Source: Cognatilysobacter segetis (GTDB taxonomy: Bacteria > Pseudomonadota > Gammaproteobacteria > Xanthomonadales > Xanthomonadaceae). From it: a DNA stretch of 64,000 bases. Positions 35,501 to 45,352 of the stretch are shown piece by piece (position 1 is the stretch's first letter; every line of letters begins with the position of its first letter). Under the pieces are notes generated by a model. The model did not search any database, had not been told where the DNA came from, and worked only from the letters and a program-made list of their open reading frames with translations. The position numbers and the translations under genes are program-made. The stretch lies in contig NZ_SMRQ01000003.1 of the NCBI RefSeq assembly GCF_004359965.1, positions 29,446 to 93,445 of the forward strand, read 5' to 3'.

Positions 35501-36508
35501 CCGGTACTTGCGGCGCTCCAGCGCCTGGTGCGCGTCGCGGATCTCGCGTTCGCCGGGCAGGAAGACGAGTACGTCGCCGCGCGGATCCTCGGACGTGATC
35601 TCGTCGCAGGCCGCGACGATCGCTTCGTTGACCGTGCGCGCGCCGTCGCGGTCGGCCTCGTCGGGCAGCGGCCCGCGGCGGGGGCCCGACGGCGTGGTCG
35701 CGTCGGACTCGCCTTCCAGCGGGCGATAGCGCAGCGACACCGGATAGCCGCGGCCTTCGACGCTCACCACCGGCGCGTTCTCGAAATGCGCGGCGAAGCG
35801 CGCGGTGTCGATCGTCGCCGAGGTGATGATGACCTTCAGGTCCCTCCGGCGCTGCAGGAGCTGCTTGAGGTAGCCGAGCAGGAAGTCGATGTTGAGCGAG
35901 CGCTCGTGGGCCTCGTCGATCAGCAGGGTGTCGTACTTCGACAGCCAGCGATCGGACTGGATCTCGGCCAGCAGGATGCCGTCGGTCATGAACTTCACGA
36001 CCGTGTCCTCGCCGACGTTCTCGGTGAAGCGCACCTGGTAGCCGACCGCGCCGCCCATCGGAACCTGCAGCTCCTCGGCGACGCGCCGCGCGACCGCGCG
36101 CGCGGCGATGCGGCGCGGCTGCGTGCAGCCGATCATGCCGGCCGCGCCGCGACCGGCCGCGAGGCAGAGCTTGGGGATCTGCGTGGTCTTGCCCGAGCCG
36201 GTTTCGCCCGCGATCACCACGACCGGGTGTTCACGGATCAGGTCGACAATGCGTTCGGCTTCAGCGGCGATCGGCAACTCGTCCGGCACCGTCGCCTGCG
36301 GCAGCTGTCGCGCACGGGCCTCGCGCCGCGCGATCGACTGGACCAGGGCCTGTTCGAACGCGGCGCGGCGCCCGGAATCGCCGGGGGACTGGCTCCAGCG
36401 CGACCACAGGCCATGCAGGCGGCCGCGATCCCGCGTCATCGCCTCGTCGAGGCGACGTCGGGCGGCGGGAAGGTCCTGGGCGTCGATAGAGGGCGCGGAT
36501 CGGTTCAA
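32507..36508 (-). CDS. hrpA: ATP-dependent RNA helicase HrpA
   Basis: A 1333-residue DEAH-box helicase (E. coli HrpA 1300). Motif I is GETGSGKTTQIPK, motif Ia TQPRRIAARAVA, motif II DEAH (LLIDEAHERSLN), motif III SATID, and motif VI QRMGRCGRVSEGTCYRLYS. The HA2/OB-fold region follows, and the long C-terminal HrpA-specific domain (DUF3418) is present. HrpA resolves stalled or collided ribosomes and helps process some mRNAs. The ATG at 36508 is the first of the frame. It is divergent from dps with 76 bp between them and ends 18 nt from the convergent secreted-protein gene. Confidence 0.95.
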   Translation of the reverse strand: MNRSAPSIDAQDLPAARRRLDEAMTRDRGRLHGLWSRWSQSPGDSGRRAAFEQALVQSIARREARARQLPQATVPDELPIAAEAERIVDLIREHPVVVIAGETGSGKTTQIPKLCLAAGRGAAGMIGCTQPRRIAARAVARRVAEELQVPMGGAVGYQVRFTENVGEDTVVKFMTDGILLAEIQSDRWLSKYDTLLIDEAHERSLNIDFLLGYLKQLLQRRRDLKVIITSATIDTARFAAHFENAPVVSVEGRGYPVSLRYRPLEGESDATTPSGPRRGPLPDEADRDGARTVNEAIVAACDEITSEDPRGDVLVFLPGEREIRDAHQALERRKYRHTEVLPLYARLSARDQDRVFNPGPQRRIVLATNVAETSLTVPRIRYVVDPGLARVKRYSPRAKLDRLHIEPVSQASANQRMGRCGRVSEGTCYRLYSEADFQSRAEFTDPEIRRAALAGVILRMLALGLGRIEEFPFLEPPDPRAIADGWQQLAELGAVDDARKLTAIGRLMARLPVDVKLARMLVAASTHGVLREMLVIAAFLGIQDPRERPGDQRGAADAAHAEFADPRSEFLGILKLWQAYEDAHADLTQSKLRAWCEKHFLGFLRMREWRELHRQLKLMAAELWPGQGEAAPVGAPDPKAAAMHYTKLHRAVLAGLPTQVGQRADRGYDGPRGRKFQLFPGSPLAKKPPPWVLSATLLDTERVWALINASIEPQWAIDELPHLLSRRQSDPRWSRSQGRVIGSEQISLFGLVLAPKKPIHYGAMFPEESRVIFARDALVTGEINTRSGFLKKNLATLERAKDEEAKQRRAGLVVDEEWMAQWYLDRLPAHVHNVQALDAWYAKLPANEKAALEWSLDDLMIGEASTASRFPPFLRMGDVQLAVVYRFEPGAPDDGMTLAVPLHLLNALDAPQLSWLAPGFVADKAAALIRSLPKAQRRNFVPAPDFAKAFAEAHGAWDKGRPVEPDTFTGTLARFLSKLTGAQVAATEFDEAAIEPHLRTNLRLLDRDGRHVLAESRDLDDLRERFGALAADAFAEKASSGLAQEGLTAFPPTRIPETVRGAGGVPAFPALHDDGDSASVQVFAQRDEAAREHPAGVRRLLRLASADRMRQARKQLPVSPKTALLYAAIESAAPRSGEAASLKEGDRLRLDLVDGAFEALTVDGLAAVRDPEAFDARREQVAKGLFPEAMERLRQAEAILAAVADARAKFESPLMGWASGNLDDMRAHLASLTPPGFLRDTPASALREYPRYLKALALRAERALRDPARDQARMLELRPFAQALARADGDDPDWDAFRWDLEELRVSLFAQELGARGGASPKKLAQRLAQLTG

Positions 36509-36584
36509 GACGAAAGATCGATTTCACACGGGCCGGCGGGCCGCCTATTGTCGCCGGTGTCACGACGGAACTCGGAGAACGCAG

Positions 36585-37124
36585 ATGAACAAGGGAACTG
36601 AAACGCGCAAGAGCGGCAACGGCGGCGAGAAAGCGGCGGCCGGCATGCCTGCGGTCAATATCGGGATCAGCGAGGAAGACCGCAAGGCGGTCGCGGACGG
36701 GCTGTCCAACTTCCTGTCCGATGCGTTCACGCTCTACCTGAAGACGCACAATTTCCACTGGAACGTCACCGGGCCGATGTTCAACGCCCTGCACGTGATG
36801 TTCGAGACCCAGTACACCGAGCAGTGGGCGGCGCTGGACGACATCGCCGAGCGCATCCGCGCGCTGGGCTTCAACGCGCCGGGCTCGTACGCCGAATTCA
36901 TCCGCATGAGCTCGCTGCCCGAGGAGCCCGGCCTGACCGAGACGGCCGACTGGCGCGAAATGGTGCGGCAGCTGGTGACGGGCAACGAGGCGGTCTGCCG
37001 GACGGCGCGCGCCGTGCTCGCCCGCGCCGACGAGGCGGGCGACGATCCGACGGTCGATCTCATGACCCAGCGCCTGCAGACGCACGAGAAGTACGCGTGG
37101 ATGCTGCGGTCGCTGCTGCAGTAG
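36585..37124 (+). CDS. dps: Dps-family DNA-binding ferritin
   Basis: A 179-residue Dps. The N-terminal tail is Lys/Arg/Gly-rich (NKGTETRKSGNGGEK), suited to DNA binding. The ferroxidase-site signature follows: LKTHNFHWNVTGPMF (His pair), then MFETQYTEQWAALDDIAERIR (Asp, Glu). Dps stores iron using peroxide and condenses DNA under stress. The ATG at 36585 follows GGAGAA by 7 nt; the open frame upstream is hrpA shadow. TATTGT at 36547-36552 is a possible -10, but no clear -35 or OxyR site is visible. A structured element and strong terminator follow the gene. Confidence 0.93.
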   Translation: MNKGTETRKSGNGGEKAAAGMPAVNIGISEEDRKAVADGLSNFLSDAFTLYLKTHNFHWNVTGPMFNALHVMFETQYTEQWAALDDIAERIRALGFNAPGSYAEFIRMSSLPEEPGLTETADWREMVRQLVTGNEAVCRTARAVLARADEAGDDPTVDLMTQRLQTHEKYAWMLRSLLQ

Positions 37125-37144
37125 ACTTCCCACGACAGGAAAGT

Positions 37145-37307
37145 CGCCCCGGACGCCTGGTACCAGTCACTGGCTCTTTGCGGAATTCAGAACTGAACGT
37201 CCGGGGCGCCGGTAGAGTGCATAGGGACAGCTGAATGCCGTCTGTGGACGAGTGGATCGCACCTGAATGCGCGCCATAAAAAAAGCCCCGGAAATCCGGG
37301 GCTTTTT
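37145..37307 (+). ncRNA. Structured RNA with interchangeable stem arms (candidate attenuator or small RNA)
   Basis: The gap between dps and recQ (350 nt) has no gene. It holds a perfect 11-bp stem, CGCCCCGGACG (37145-37155) with CGTCCGGGGCG (37198-37208), enclosing two short hairpins (CCAG/CTGG at 37163-37173, TTCA/TGAA at 37186-37197), a three-way-junction shape. A terminator follows at 37280-37307. The 8-mers GCCCCGGA and TCCGGGGC occur in both the stem (37146-37153, 37200-37207) and the terminator (37285-37292, 37295-37302), so each left arm can pair with either right arm. It could be a 3'UTR element of dps, a separate small RNA, or an attenuator. CTGAATGC repeats at 37231 and 37263. No known RNA family is recognised. 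Confidence 0.55.
37280..37307. terminator. Strong intrinsic terminator after dps
   Basis: GCCCCGGA (37285-37292) pairs with TCCGGGGC (37295-37302), flanked by at least five A on the left and five T on the right, so it works in both directions. From here to recQ (37308-37474) I see only an AT-richer stretch around 37355-37410 that probably holds the recQ promoter. Confidence 0.92.
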
Positions 37308-37474
37308 CGCATTCCTGACAGGGAAGTGCTGAGCTCGCGTCCGAGCGTGTGCGAATCTTATGCGCGAAACTATTTAGAAACTGTTAGCACGCTTCGTATT
37401 CATTTTCCGCGCCGCTGTTGTGTTCAGTCGGCAGCCAGTTACGCAGCGGATGGCCTGATTCGAGAACGTCCCCG

Positions 37475-39286
37475 ATGAGCGACACCGCCCTCGACCTCCT
37501 CCATCGGATCTTCGGCCACACCGCGTTCCGCGGCGAGCAGGCGCAGATCGTCGAGCATGTCGCCGGCGGTGGCGACGCGCTGGTGCTGATGCCGACGGGC
37601 GGGGGCAAGTCGCTCTGCTACCAGATCCCGGCGCTGCTGCGCGACGGCGTGGCGATCGTGGTGTCGCCGCTGATCGCGCTGATGCAGGACCAGGTGGAGG
37701 CGCTGCGGCAGGTCGGCGTACGCGCCGCCTTCCTGAACTCGACGCTGGACGCGGCCGCGGCCGCCGCCGTCGAGCGCGATCTGCTGGCCGGCGACCTCGA
37801 CCTGCTCTACGTCGCGCCGGAGCGCCTGCTCACCGGGCGGTTCCTGTCCCTGCTGGAGCGCGCGAAGCTCGGCCTGTTCGCCATCGACGAGGCCCACTGC
37901 GTCTCGCAGTGGGGCCACGACTTCCGCCCGGAGTACCGTCAGCTCACCGTGCTGCACGAGCGCTGGCCGGACGTGCCGCGCATCGCGCTCACCGCCACCG
38001 CCGACGCGCCGACGCGCCGCGAGATCGTCGAGCGCCTGGCACTGGAGGACGCCAAGCAGTTCGTCAGCTCCTTCGACCGCCCGAACATCCGCTACACCGT
38101 GGTGCCGAAGGACGGCGCAGGCACGCGCGCGCTGCTCGACGTCCTCGCCCGCCATCCAGGCCAGAGCGGCATCGTCTACGCGATGAGCCGCAAGCGCGTC
38201 GAAGCGGTGGCCGAGCAGCTCTGCAAGGCCGGCCTCAAGGCGCTGCCCTACCACGCCGGCATGGACGCGCAGGTGCGCGCCGCCAACCAGCGCCGTTTCC
38301 TGCAGGAGGACGGCATCGTGATGGTGGCGACGATCGCCTTCGGCATGGGCATCGACAAGCCGGACGTGCGCTTCGTCGCGCATGTGGACCTGCCCAAGTC
38401 GATCGAGGGCTACTACCAGGAAACCGGCCGCGCCGGCCGCGACGGCGGCCCCTCGGAAGCCTGGCTCAGCTACGGGCTGGGCGACGTGGTCAGCCTGCGC
38501 CAAATGATCGAACAGGGCGATGCCGGCGGCGAGCGCAAGCAGCTCGAGCTGCGCAAGCTCGACGCGCTGCTGGGCTACTGCGAGAGCACCGACTGCCGCC
38601 GGCAGGCACTGCTGCGCTTGTTCGGCGAGGCGCATGCGGGCGCCTGCGGCAACTGCGACAACTGCCTGTCCCCGCCGCAGAGCTGGGACGGCACCGACGC
38701 CGCGCGCAAGGCGCTGTCGGCGATCTACCGCACCGGCCAGCGCTTCGGCGTCGGCCATCTCATGGACGTGCTGCGCGGCGCGAAGACGGAGAAGGTGCAG
38801 CAGTTCCGCCATGGCGAACTCGCCGTGTTCGGCGTGGGCGCGGACCTCGACGACCGCCAGTGGCGCAGCGTGTTCCGCCAGCTGGTCGCGGGCGGCTACG
38901 TGGACGTCGACGTCGAGCACTTCGGCGCGCTGCGGCTGACCGAGGCGGCGCGCCCCGTGCTGCGCGGCGAGGCCACGCTGCGCTTTCGCAGCGAGCCGAA
39001 GGCGCCGCCACGCATGCGCCGGGACCGGCGCGCGTCGGAAGCGGAGGCGTTCGACCTGGATCCGGCGTCGCTGGTGCGCTTCCAGTCGCTGCGCGAATGG
39101 CGCGCACAGACCGCGCGCGAGCAGAACGTCCCGGCGTACGTGATCTTCCACGACGCCACTCTGCGCGCGATCGCCGAGGCGGACCCGGCGGATCTCGAGG
39201 ATCTGGGGCGCATCCCGGGCATCGGCAGCAGCAAGCTCGATCGCTACGGCGAGGCGGTGCTGCAGCAGTTGTTCGACGCGGCCTGA
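37475..39286 (+). CDS. recQ: ATP-dependent DNA helicase RecQ
   Basis: A 603-residue RecQ (E. coli 609), a 3'-5' helicase of recombination and fork repair. Motifs in order: FRGEQAQIVEHVAGG (motif 0), MPTGGGKSLCYQIPAL (Walker A), DEAHCVSQWGHDFRPEY (DEAH and aromatic loop), TATADAPTRREI, QETGRAGRDG. A zinc site follows (Cys-rich YCESTDCRRQ and CGNCDNC), then the winged-helix RQC domain and a C-terminal HRDC domain (FQSLREWRAQTAREQNVPAY). The ATG at 37475 (MSDTALDLL) is chosen over one 19 codons earlier, which adds an unlike leader. Confidence 0.95.
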   Translation: MSDTALDLLHRIFGHTAFRGEQAQIVEHVAGGGDALVLMPTGGGKSLCYQIPALLRDGVAIVVSPLIALMQDQVEALRQVGVRAAFLNSTLDAAAAAAVERDLLAGDLDLLYVAPERLLTGRFLSLLERAKLGLFAIDEAHCVSQWGHDFRPEYRQLTVLHERWPDVPRIALTATADAPTRREIVERLALEDAKQFVSSFDRPNIRYTVVPKDGAGTRALLDVLARHPGQSGIVYAMSRKRVEAVAEQLCKAGLKALPYHAGMDAQVRAANQRRFLQEDGIVMVATIAFGMGIDKPDVRFVAHVDLPKSIEGYYQETGRAGRDGGPSEAWLSYGLGDVVSLRQMIEQGDAGGERKQLELRKLDALLGYCESTDCRRQALLRLFGEAHAGACGNCDNCLSPPQSWDGTDAARKALSAIYRTGQRFGVGHLMDVLRGAKTEKVQQFRHGELAVFGVGADLDDRQWRSVFRQLVAGGYVDVDVEHFGALRLTEAARPVLRGEATLRFRSEPKAPPRMRRDRRASEAEAFDLDPASLVRFQSLREWRAQTAREQNVPAYVIFHDATLRAIAEADPADLEDLGRIPGIGSSKLDRYGEAVLQQLFDAA

Positions 39287-39308
39287 GCCGACGCGCCCGC
39301 CGGCGCGA

Positions 39309-39551
39309 TCAGGCGTTGGACGACTGGACGGTCGGGCAGCTGCGCAGCAGCGCCTCGTCGGCCCCGCTCGCCACGGCGAAGCCGTGCAGGCCGATGTCGA
39401 GCACGAGGCCGTCGCCCAGCACCCCCAGCTCGAGCCTCACCGTCCGGATGAACCGCAGGGCGTCGGGCGCGAGCGTCGGCAGCCCGCACGCGAAGCGCGT
39501 GGGGACCACGACGAGCGCACCATCCACGCGGCGGTACAGATCCAGCTTCAT
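39309..39551 (-). CDS. Hypothetical protein, 80 residues
   Basis: A small frame convergent with recQ. From the Met at 39551 it reads KLDLYRRVDGALVVVPTRFA then GLPTLAPDALRFIRTVRLEL and GLVLDIGLHGFAVASGADEA, a plausible small alpha/beta protein with a hydrophobic core and ordinary codon use. The frame stays open further upstream to 39719, but that part is Arg/Ala-rich and unlike a protein. No family is recognised and no membrane segment or signal peptide is seen. Confidence 0.55.
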   Translation of the reverse strand: MKLDLYRRVDGALVVVPTRFACGLPTLAPDALRFIRTVRLELGVLGDGLVLDIGLHGFAVASGADEALLRSCPTVQSSNA

Positions 39552-39745
39552 TCGCGTCCCCGGGCTGCACCGGGACGCTAACCAATCCCGGGCGCGCAGC
39601 CTATAGGGACTCTCCCCCTGTCGGCCTGAACCGTTGGGCCGGGCCGGATGGAAGGCGCGCATCGCGTGACCGGCGGCATGGGCAGCGGCTGCGGCGTGGC
39701 GTCGCGGCGCCTGGAGCATCGCGTTGCGGGGTACCCGGCACGGAC

Positions 39746-39759
39746 TTGATCTGGATCAA
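39746..39759 (+). promoter_or_regulatory. FNR/Anr box of the cbb3 operon
   Basis: TTGATctggATCAA, a perfect palindromic FNR site, is centred 73 bp upstream of the ccoN ATG. A GAGAAT element at 39781-39786 lies at nearly the position expected of a -10 for a class-II activator site. It indicates induction of the oxidase at low oxygen. Confidence 0.9.
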
Positions 39760-39825
39760 GCGCGGCCGGCACACGGCTTCGAGAATGGCGGCGTGACTCG
39801 GCACCTCACTCCGCAAGGTCAATCC

Positions 39826-41304
39826 ATGTCCACAACAGAGCTCAGGGCTGCGCCGGTCGCCGCCCGCCCGGCCATGCCCGCGCCCCGCGCCGCGGCGTAC
39901 AACGACCGGGTCGTGATCCAGTTCTCACTCGCGACGGTGCTGTGGGGCATCGTCGGGATGTCGGTCGGCGCGCTGATCGCGGCGCAGCTGTACTGGCCCG
40001 ACCTGACCTACGGGGTTCCGTGGCTCGGCTACGGCCGTCTGCGTCCACTGCATACCAATGCGGTGATCTTCGCCTTCGGCGGCTCGGCGCTGATGGGTAC
40101 CAGCCTGCACGTCGTGCAGCGCACCTGCGGCGTCCGGCTGATTTCGGACCGCCTGGCGTCGTTCGTGTTCTGGGGCTGGCAGGCGGTGATCGTCGCCGCG
40201 GCGGTGACGCTGCCGCTGGGCATGACGCAGGGCAAGGAATACGCCGAGCTCGAATGGCCGATCGACCTGCTGATCGCCGCCGTGTGGGTGGCCTACGGCT
40301 GGCTGTTCTTCGGCACCATCGCCAAACGCACGACGCCGCACATCTACGTCGCCAACTGGTTCTACGGCAGCTTCATCGTCGCGGTGACGCTGCTGCACAT
40401 CGTCAACAACGTCGCGATCCCGGCCGGTGCGCTGAAGTCGTATTCGGTCTACAGCGGCACCGTCGACGCGATGGTGCAGTGGTGGTACGGCCACAACGCG
40501 GTGGGCTTCTTCCTGACCGCCGGCTTCCTCGGGATGATGTACTACTTCGTGCCGAAGCAGGCGCAGCGCCCGGTCTATTCGTATCGCCTGTCGATCGTGC
40601 ACTTCTGGGCGCTGATCGCGGTCTACATGTGGGCCGGCCCGCACCACCTGCAGTACACCGCGCTGCCGGACTGGGCGCAGTCGCTCGGCATGGTGTTCTC
40701 GCTGATCCTGCTGGCGCCCTCCTGGGGCGGCGCGATCAACGGCATGCTCACGCTGTCGGGCGTGTGGCACAAGCTGCGCACCGACCCGATCCTCAAGTTC
40801 CTCATCGTCTCGCTCAGCTTCTACATGATGAGCACGTTCGAGGGGCCGATGATGTCGATCAAGACGGTCAACTCGCTCTCGCACTACACCGACTGGACGA
40901 TCGGCCACGTGCACGCCGGCGCGCTGGGCTGGGTGGCGATGATCACCATCGGCTCGATCTACGCGATGCTGCCGAAGCTCGTCGGCGCCGAGCGCATGCA
41001 TTCGACGAAGGCGATCGACCTGCACTTCTGGCTGCACACGGTCGGTGTGGTCTTCTACATCGTCGCGATGTGGATCGCCGGCGTGACGCAGGGCCTGATG
41101 TGGCGCGCCACCAACGCCGACGGGACGCTGACCTACAGCTTCGTCGAAGCGCTCAACGCGACCTATCCCTACTACCTTATCCGCCTGGGCGGCGGCCTGC
41201 TGGTGCTCGGCGGGATGCTGCTGATGGGCTGGAACGTGCTGAAGACGCTCGCCGACGGCCGCGAGCCCGTCGTCGACGCCGTCGCGGCGCCGGCGCTCGC
41301 CTGA
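39826..41304 (+). CDS. ccoN: cbb3 oxidase subunit I CcoN
   Basis: A 492-residue catalytic subunit of the high-affinity cbb3 oxidase, with twelve hydrophobic helices. Heme and copper ligands are visible: [17 protein letters not shown] (low-spin heme His), [25 protein letters not shown] (CuB His and the cross-linked Tyr region), [15 protein letters not shown] (CuB His pair), and [17 protein letters not shown] (heme His pair). The ATG at 39826 is preferred to one 34 codons upstream, which lies across the FNR box. It is first in ccoNOQP, induced through the box at 39746-39759. Confidence 0.97.
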   Translation: MSTTELRAAPVAARPAMPAPRAAAYNDRVVIQFSLATVLWGIVGMSVGALIAAQLYWPDLTYGVPWLGYGRLRPLHTNAVIFAFGGSALMGTSLHVVQRTCGVRLISDRLASFVFWGWQAVIVAAAVTLPLGMTQGKEYAELEWPIDLLIAAVWVAYGWLFFGTIAKRTTPHIYVANWFYGSFIVAVTLLHIVNNVAIPAGALKSYSVYSGTVDAMVQWWYGHNAVGFFLTAGFLGMMYYFVPKQAQRPVYSYRLSIVHFWALIAVYMWAGPHHLQYTALPDWAQSLGMVFSLILLAPSWGGAINGMLTLSGVWHKLRTDPILKFLIVSLSFYMMSTFEGPMMSIKTVNSLSHYTDWTIGHVHAGALGWVAMITIGSIYAMLPKLVGAERMHSTKAIDLHFWLHTVGVVFYIVAMWIAGVTQGLMWRATNADGTLTYSFVEALNATYPYYLIRLGGGLLVLGGMLLMGWNVLKTLADGREPVVDAVAAPALA

Positions 41305-41313
41305 GGACCCGAC

Positions 41314-41931
41314 ATGAGCACCAACGCACACGAGAAAGTCGAGAAGAACGTCGGCCTGATGGCGGTCCTGATCGCGGTGGCGGTTTCGTTCGGCGGGCTC
41401 GCCGAGATCGTCCCGCTGATGCACCAGGCCGAGGCGATCGAGCCGCTGCCCGGCGTAAAGCCCTATCCCGCGCTGGAGCTCGCCGGCCGCGACGTCTACG
41501 TCCGCGAGGGCTGCTACAACTGCCATTCGCAGATGGTGCGCACGCTGCGCTTCGAGACCGAGCGCTACGGCCACTACTCGCTGGCCGGCGAATCGGTCTA
41601 CGACCACCCCTTCCAGTGGGGCTCCAAGCGCACCGGCCCGGACCTGGCCCGCGTGGGCGGCCGCTATTCCGACGATTGGCACCGCGTGCACCTGAACCAG
41701 CCGCGCGACGTGGTGCCCGAGTCGAACATGCCGGGCTTCCCGTGGCTGGAGAAGAACGCGGTCGACGGCGCGACGATCACCGCACACATGAAGGCGCTGC
41801 GCGCGATCGGCGATCCGTATACCGACGCGGACATCGCCGGCGCCGCGAAGGCGGTCGATGGAAAGACCGAGATGGATGCGGTCGTGGCCTACCTGCAGGG
41901 CCTGGGCAAGAACGCGCCGAGGGGCGGCTGA
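41314..41931 (+). CDS. ccoO: cbb3 oxidase subunit II CcoO (cytochrome c)
   Basis: A 205-residue monoheme cytochrome c anchored by one N-terminal helix (about 13-33). The heme-binding motif is CYNCH (Cys67, Cys70, His71), followed by [20 protein letters not shown], a CcoO signature. The axial Met is probably in [10 protein letters not shown]. It passes electrons from CcoP to CcoN. It begins 9 nt after ccoN, ends 1 nt before ccoQ, and has the usual family length. Confidence 0.96.
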   Translation: MSTNAHEKVEKNVGLMAVLIAVAVSFGGLAEIVPLMHQAEAIEPLPGVKPYPALELAGRDVYVREGCYNCHSQMVRTLRFETERYGHYSLAGESVYDHPFQWGSKRTGPDLARVGGRYSDDWHRVHLNQPRDVVPESNMPGFPWLEKNAVDGATITAHMKALRAIGDPYTDADIAGAAKAVDGKTEMDAVVAYLQGLGKNAPRGG

Positions 41932-41932
41932 C

Positions 41933-42073
41933 ATGGTCGCCGGCACCGTCACCGCGATCCTGCTGGCGCTGTTCGTCGCCGGCTGGATCTGGGCCTGGCG
42001 CCCCGCGCGCAAGGCGGAATTCGATGCGGCGTCACGGCTGCCGCTCAACGACAACGAGGAGACTCCGCGATGA
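41933..42073 (+). CDS. ccoQ: cbb3 oxidase subunit CcoQ
   Basis: A 46-residue single-helix protein (VAGTVTAILLALFVAGWIWA), then a basic/acidic tail (RPARKAEFDAASRLPL). CcoQ stabilises the cbb3 complex, particularly under oxygen. The tail motif FDEAARLPF-like is typical. Its end overlaps ccoP by 4 bp (ATGA). Confidence 0.93.
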   Translation: MVAGTVTAILLALFVAGWIWAWRPARKAEFDAASRLPLNDNEETPR

Positions 42074-42996
42074 GCATGGGCTGGTCGTGGTACGTGATCG
42101 CACTGGTCGTGCTGAACATCGCCGGCTGCGTGTGGCTGCTGTGGTTCACCGCGCGCAGGCGCCCCGGCGATCCGAAGCCGACCGACACGAGCCACGTGTG
42201 GGATGGCGACCTCACCGAGTACAACAAGCCGCTGCCGCGCTGGTGGATCAACGGCTTCTACCTGACGATCGTCTTCGGCGTCGGCTACCTCGTCTGGTAC
42301 GGCGGCCTCGGCGGCCTGAAGGGCTATTCGGGCTGGACGTCGGACAAGGAATACGCGGCGGACAAGGCGGGCGAGGACGCCAAGCTCAACGCCGCGTTCG
42401 CCCGGTACGCGGGCAAGCCTATCGATGCGATCGCGCGCGATCCGCACGCCGTGGCCATCGGCCATTCGATCTTCACCAACACCTGCTCCGGCTGCCACGG
42501 CTCGTCGGCGAAGGGCGCGATCGGCTATCCCAATCTCACCGACGACATCTGGCACTGGGGTGGCACGCCCGACCGCATCCTCGAGACGGTGCTCGACGGC
42601 CGCGAAGGCGTGATGCCCGAATGGGGCAAGGTGCTGACCGGCATGGGCGGCGAGAACGCGGTGGATTACGTCGCGAGCTACGTGCAGTCGTTCGCCGACC
42701 CGAAGGGCCTGGAGAACAACTTCATGGCCGCGCAGGGCAAGTCGCTGTACGAGGGCGTGTGCGTGGCCTGCCACGGCGCCGACGGCAAGGGCAATCCCGC
42801 GATGGGCGCGCCGAACCTCACCGACGACTACTGGCTCTACGGCGGCAGCAAGGCGCAGCTCGTGCAGACCATCGCCAACGGCCGCCACGGCGTGATGCCG
42901 GCGCACCGTGCGCTGCTCGGCGAGACGCGTGCACGCCTGGTGGCCGCCTACGTCTGGTCGTTGTCCAACGGCCCGGCGCAGGTCGCCGCGAAGTAA
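42070..42996 (+). CDS. ccoP: cbb3 oxidase subunit III CcoP (diheme cytochrome c)
   Basis: A 308-residue subunit with two N-terminal hydrophobic segments (about 5-25 and 60-78) around the conserved HVWDGDLTEYNKPLPRWW, then two cytochrome c domains, heme motifs CSGCHG and CVACHGADGKGNPAMGAPN. CcoP takes electrons from soluble cytochromes. The ATG at 42070 overlaps ccoQ. A 98-residue membrane protein of unknown role follows after 13 nt. Confidence 0.96.
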   Translation: MSMGWSWYVIALVVLNIAGCVWLLWFTARRRPGDPKPTDTSHVWDGDLTEYNKPLPRWWINGFYLTIVFGVGYLVWYGGLGGLKGYSGWTSDKEYAADKAGEDAKLNAAFARYAGKPIDAIARDPHAVAIGHSIFTNTCSGCHGSSAKGAIGYPNLTDDIWHWGGTPDRILETVLDGREGVMPEWGKVLTGMGGENAVDYVASYVQSFADPKGLENNFMAAQGKSLYEGVCVACHGADGKGNPAMGAPNLTDDYWLYGGSKAQLVQTIANGRHGVMPAHRALLGETRARLVAAYVWSLSNGPAQVAAK

Positions 42997-43009
42997 AGGA
43001 GCGCCACGC

Positions 43010-43302
43010 ATGTCGCAGCCGCAGCCCGTGTTCGACCACCCGCCGCGCCCGATGGCGCAGCGGGTCGGCGCGATCCTCTGGCCGAGCTTCTTCGCCGCGG
43101 GCGTCGCGACGATGGTGTTCTTCGCCTACGTCGATCCGCTGGTGCTGCGCGACATGACGTTCCCGCAGCTCGAGATCACCCGCGAGCTCGGCTACACGGT
43201 CGGCTTCTTCACCTTCTGGCTCGCCACGAGCGCGTCCAGCCTGTTCACCTGGGTCCTGCTGCGCCCCGCGAGCCGCTTCAACCAGCCGTTGCCGCACGAG
43301 AA

Positions 43303-43306
<4 letters not shown>
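43010..43306 (+). CDS. Membrane protein between ccoP and ccoG, function unknown
   Basis: A 98-residue protein with a Pro-rich cytoplasmic start (SQPQPVFDHPPRPMAQRVG), one helix (about 20-40, ILWPSFFAAGVATMVFFAYV), a short loop (DPLVLRDMTFPQLEITREL) and a second helix (about 63-85, FFTFWLATSASSLFTWVLL). It starts 13 nt after ccoP and overlaps ccoG by 4 bp (ATGA), so it is made with the oxidase and its assembly factors. I recognise no named cbb3 factor (CcoH is unlike it). A structural or assembly role is likely from position only. Confidence 0.85.
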
Positions 43307-44846
<1,540 letters not shown>

Positions 44847-44847
<1 letters not shown>

Positions 44848-45347
44848 TGCCGCCTGACGAACGTTCCAAGTGGTCCAACCCGGTGATGTGGCTGGTGGTC
44901 GGCCTGCCCGTGGTGTCGATGATCTTCGGCATCGGGCTCGTCGTGATCGCCAACCGCGATTCGGATGATGCGATCGTCGACAAGGTCGACCGCACCGCGC
45001 AGATGCAGGTGGCCGACCTCGGCCCGGACGCGCGCGCGCAGCAGATGAAGCTGAGCGCGGTGGTGCGCGTCGGCGGCGGCGTGATCGACGTGATCCCGGT
45101 GCAGGGCGACTTCGACCGTCGCCGGCCGTTGAAGCTGAGCCTGCTGCATCCCGCGCATTCGGCCGAAGACCGCGTGATCGACGTCGTGCCGGGCCCCACC
45201 GGCTGGCACGCGGCATCCGCGGTCGATGGGACCCGCGACTGGAACGTTCGGCTCGCGCCGGCCGACGGTCGTTGGCGCATCGGCGGCCGGCTGCCGAAGG
45301 GCCAGCAGGCCGTGGCGCTGCAGCCGGCGCTCCCGGGTGCGGATTGA
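44847..45347 (+). CDS. fixH: FixH-family protein
   Basis: A 166-residue protein with one N-terminal helix (about 12-32, NPVMWLVVGLPVVSMIFGIG) and a periplasmic beta-rich domain (LKLSLLHPAHSAEDRVIDVV, WHAASAVDGTRDWNVRLAPA, WRIGGRLPKGQQAVALQPAL). FixH/CcoH is needed for assembly and stability of cbb3. The ATG overlaps the ccoG stop by one base. The next gene, ccoI, starts 5 nt after its stop. Confidence 0.88.
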
Positions 45348-45352
45348 GCACG

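Noticed and set aside
39925..43011. A 1028-codon minus-strand frame across ccoNOQP
   Set aside because: His/Arg-rich reverse shadow of four well-conserved oxidase genes.
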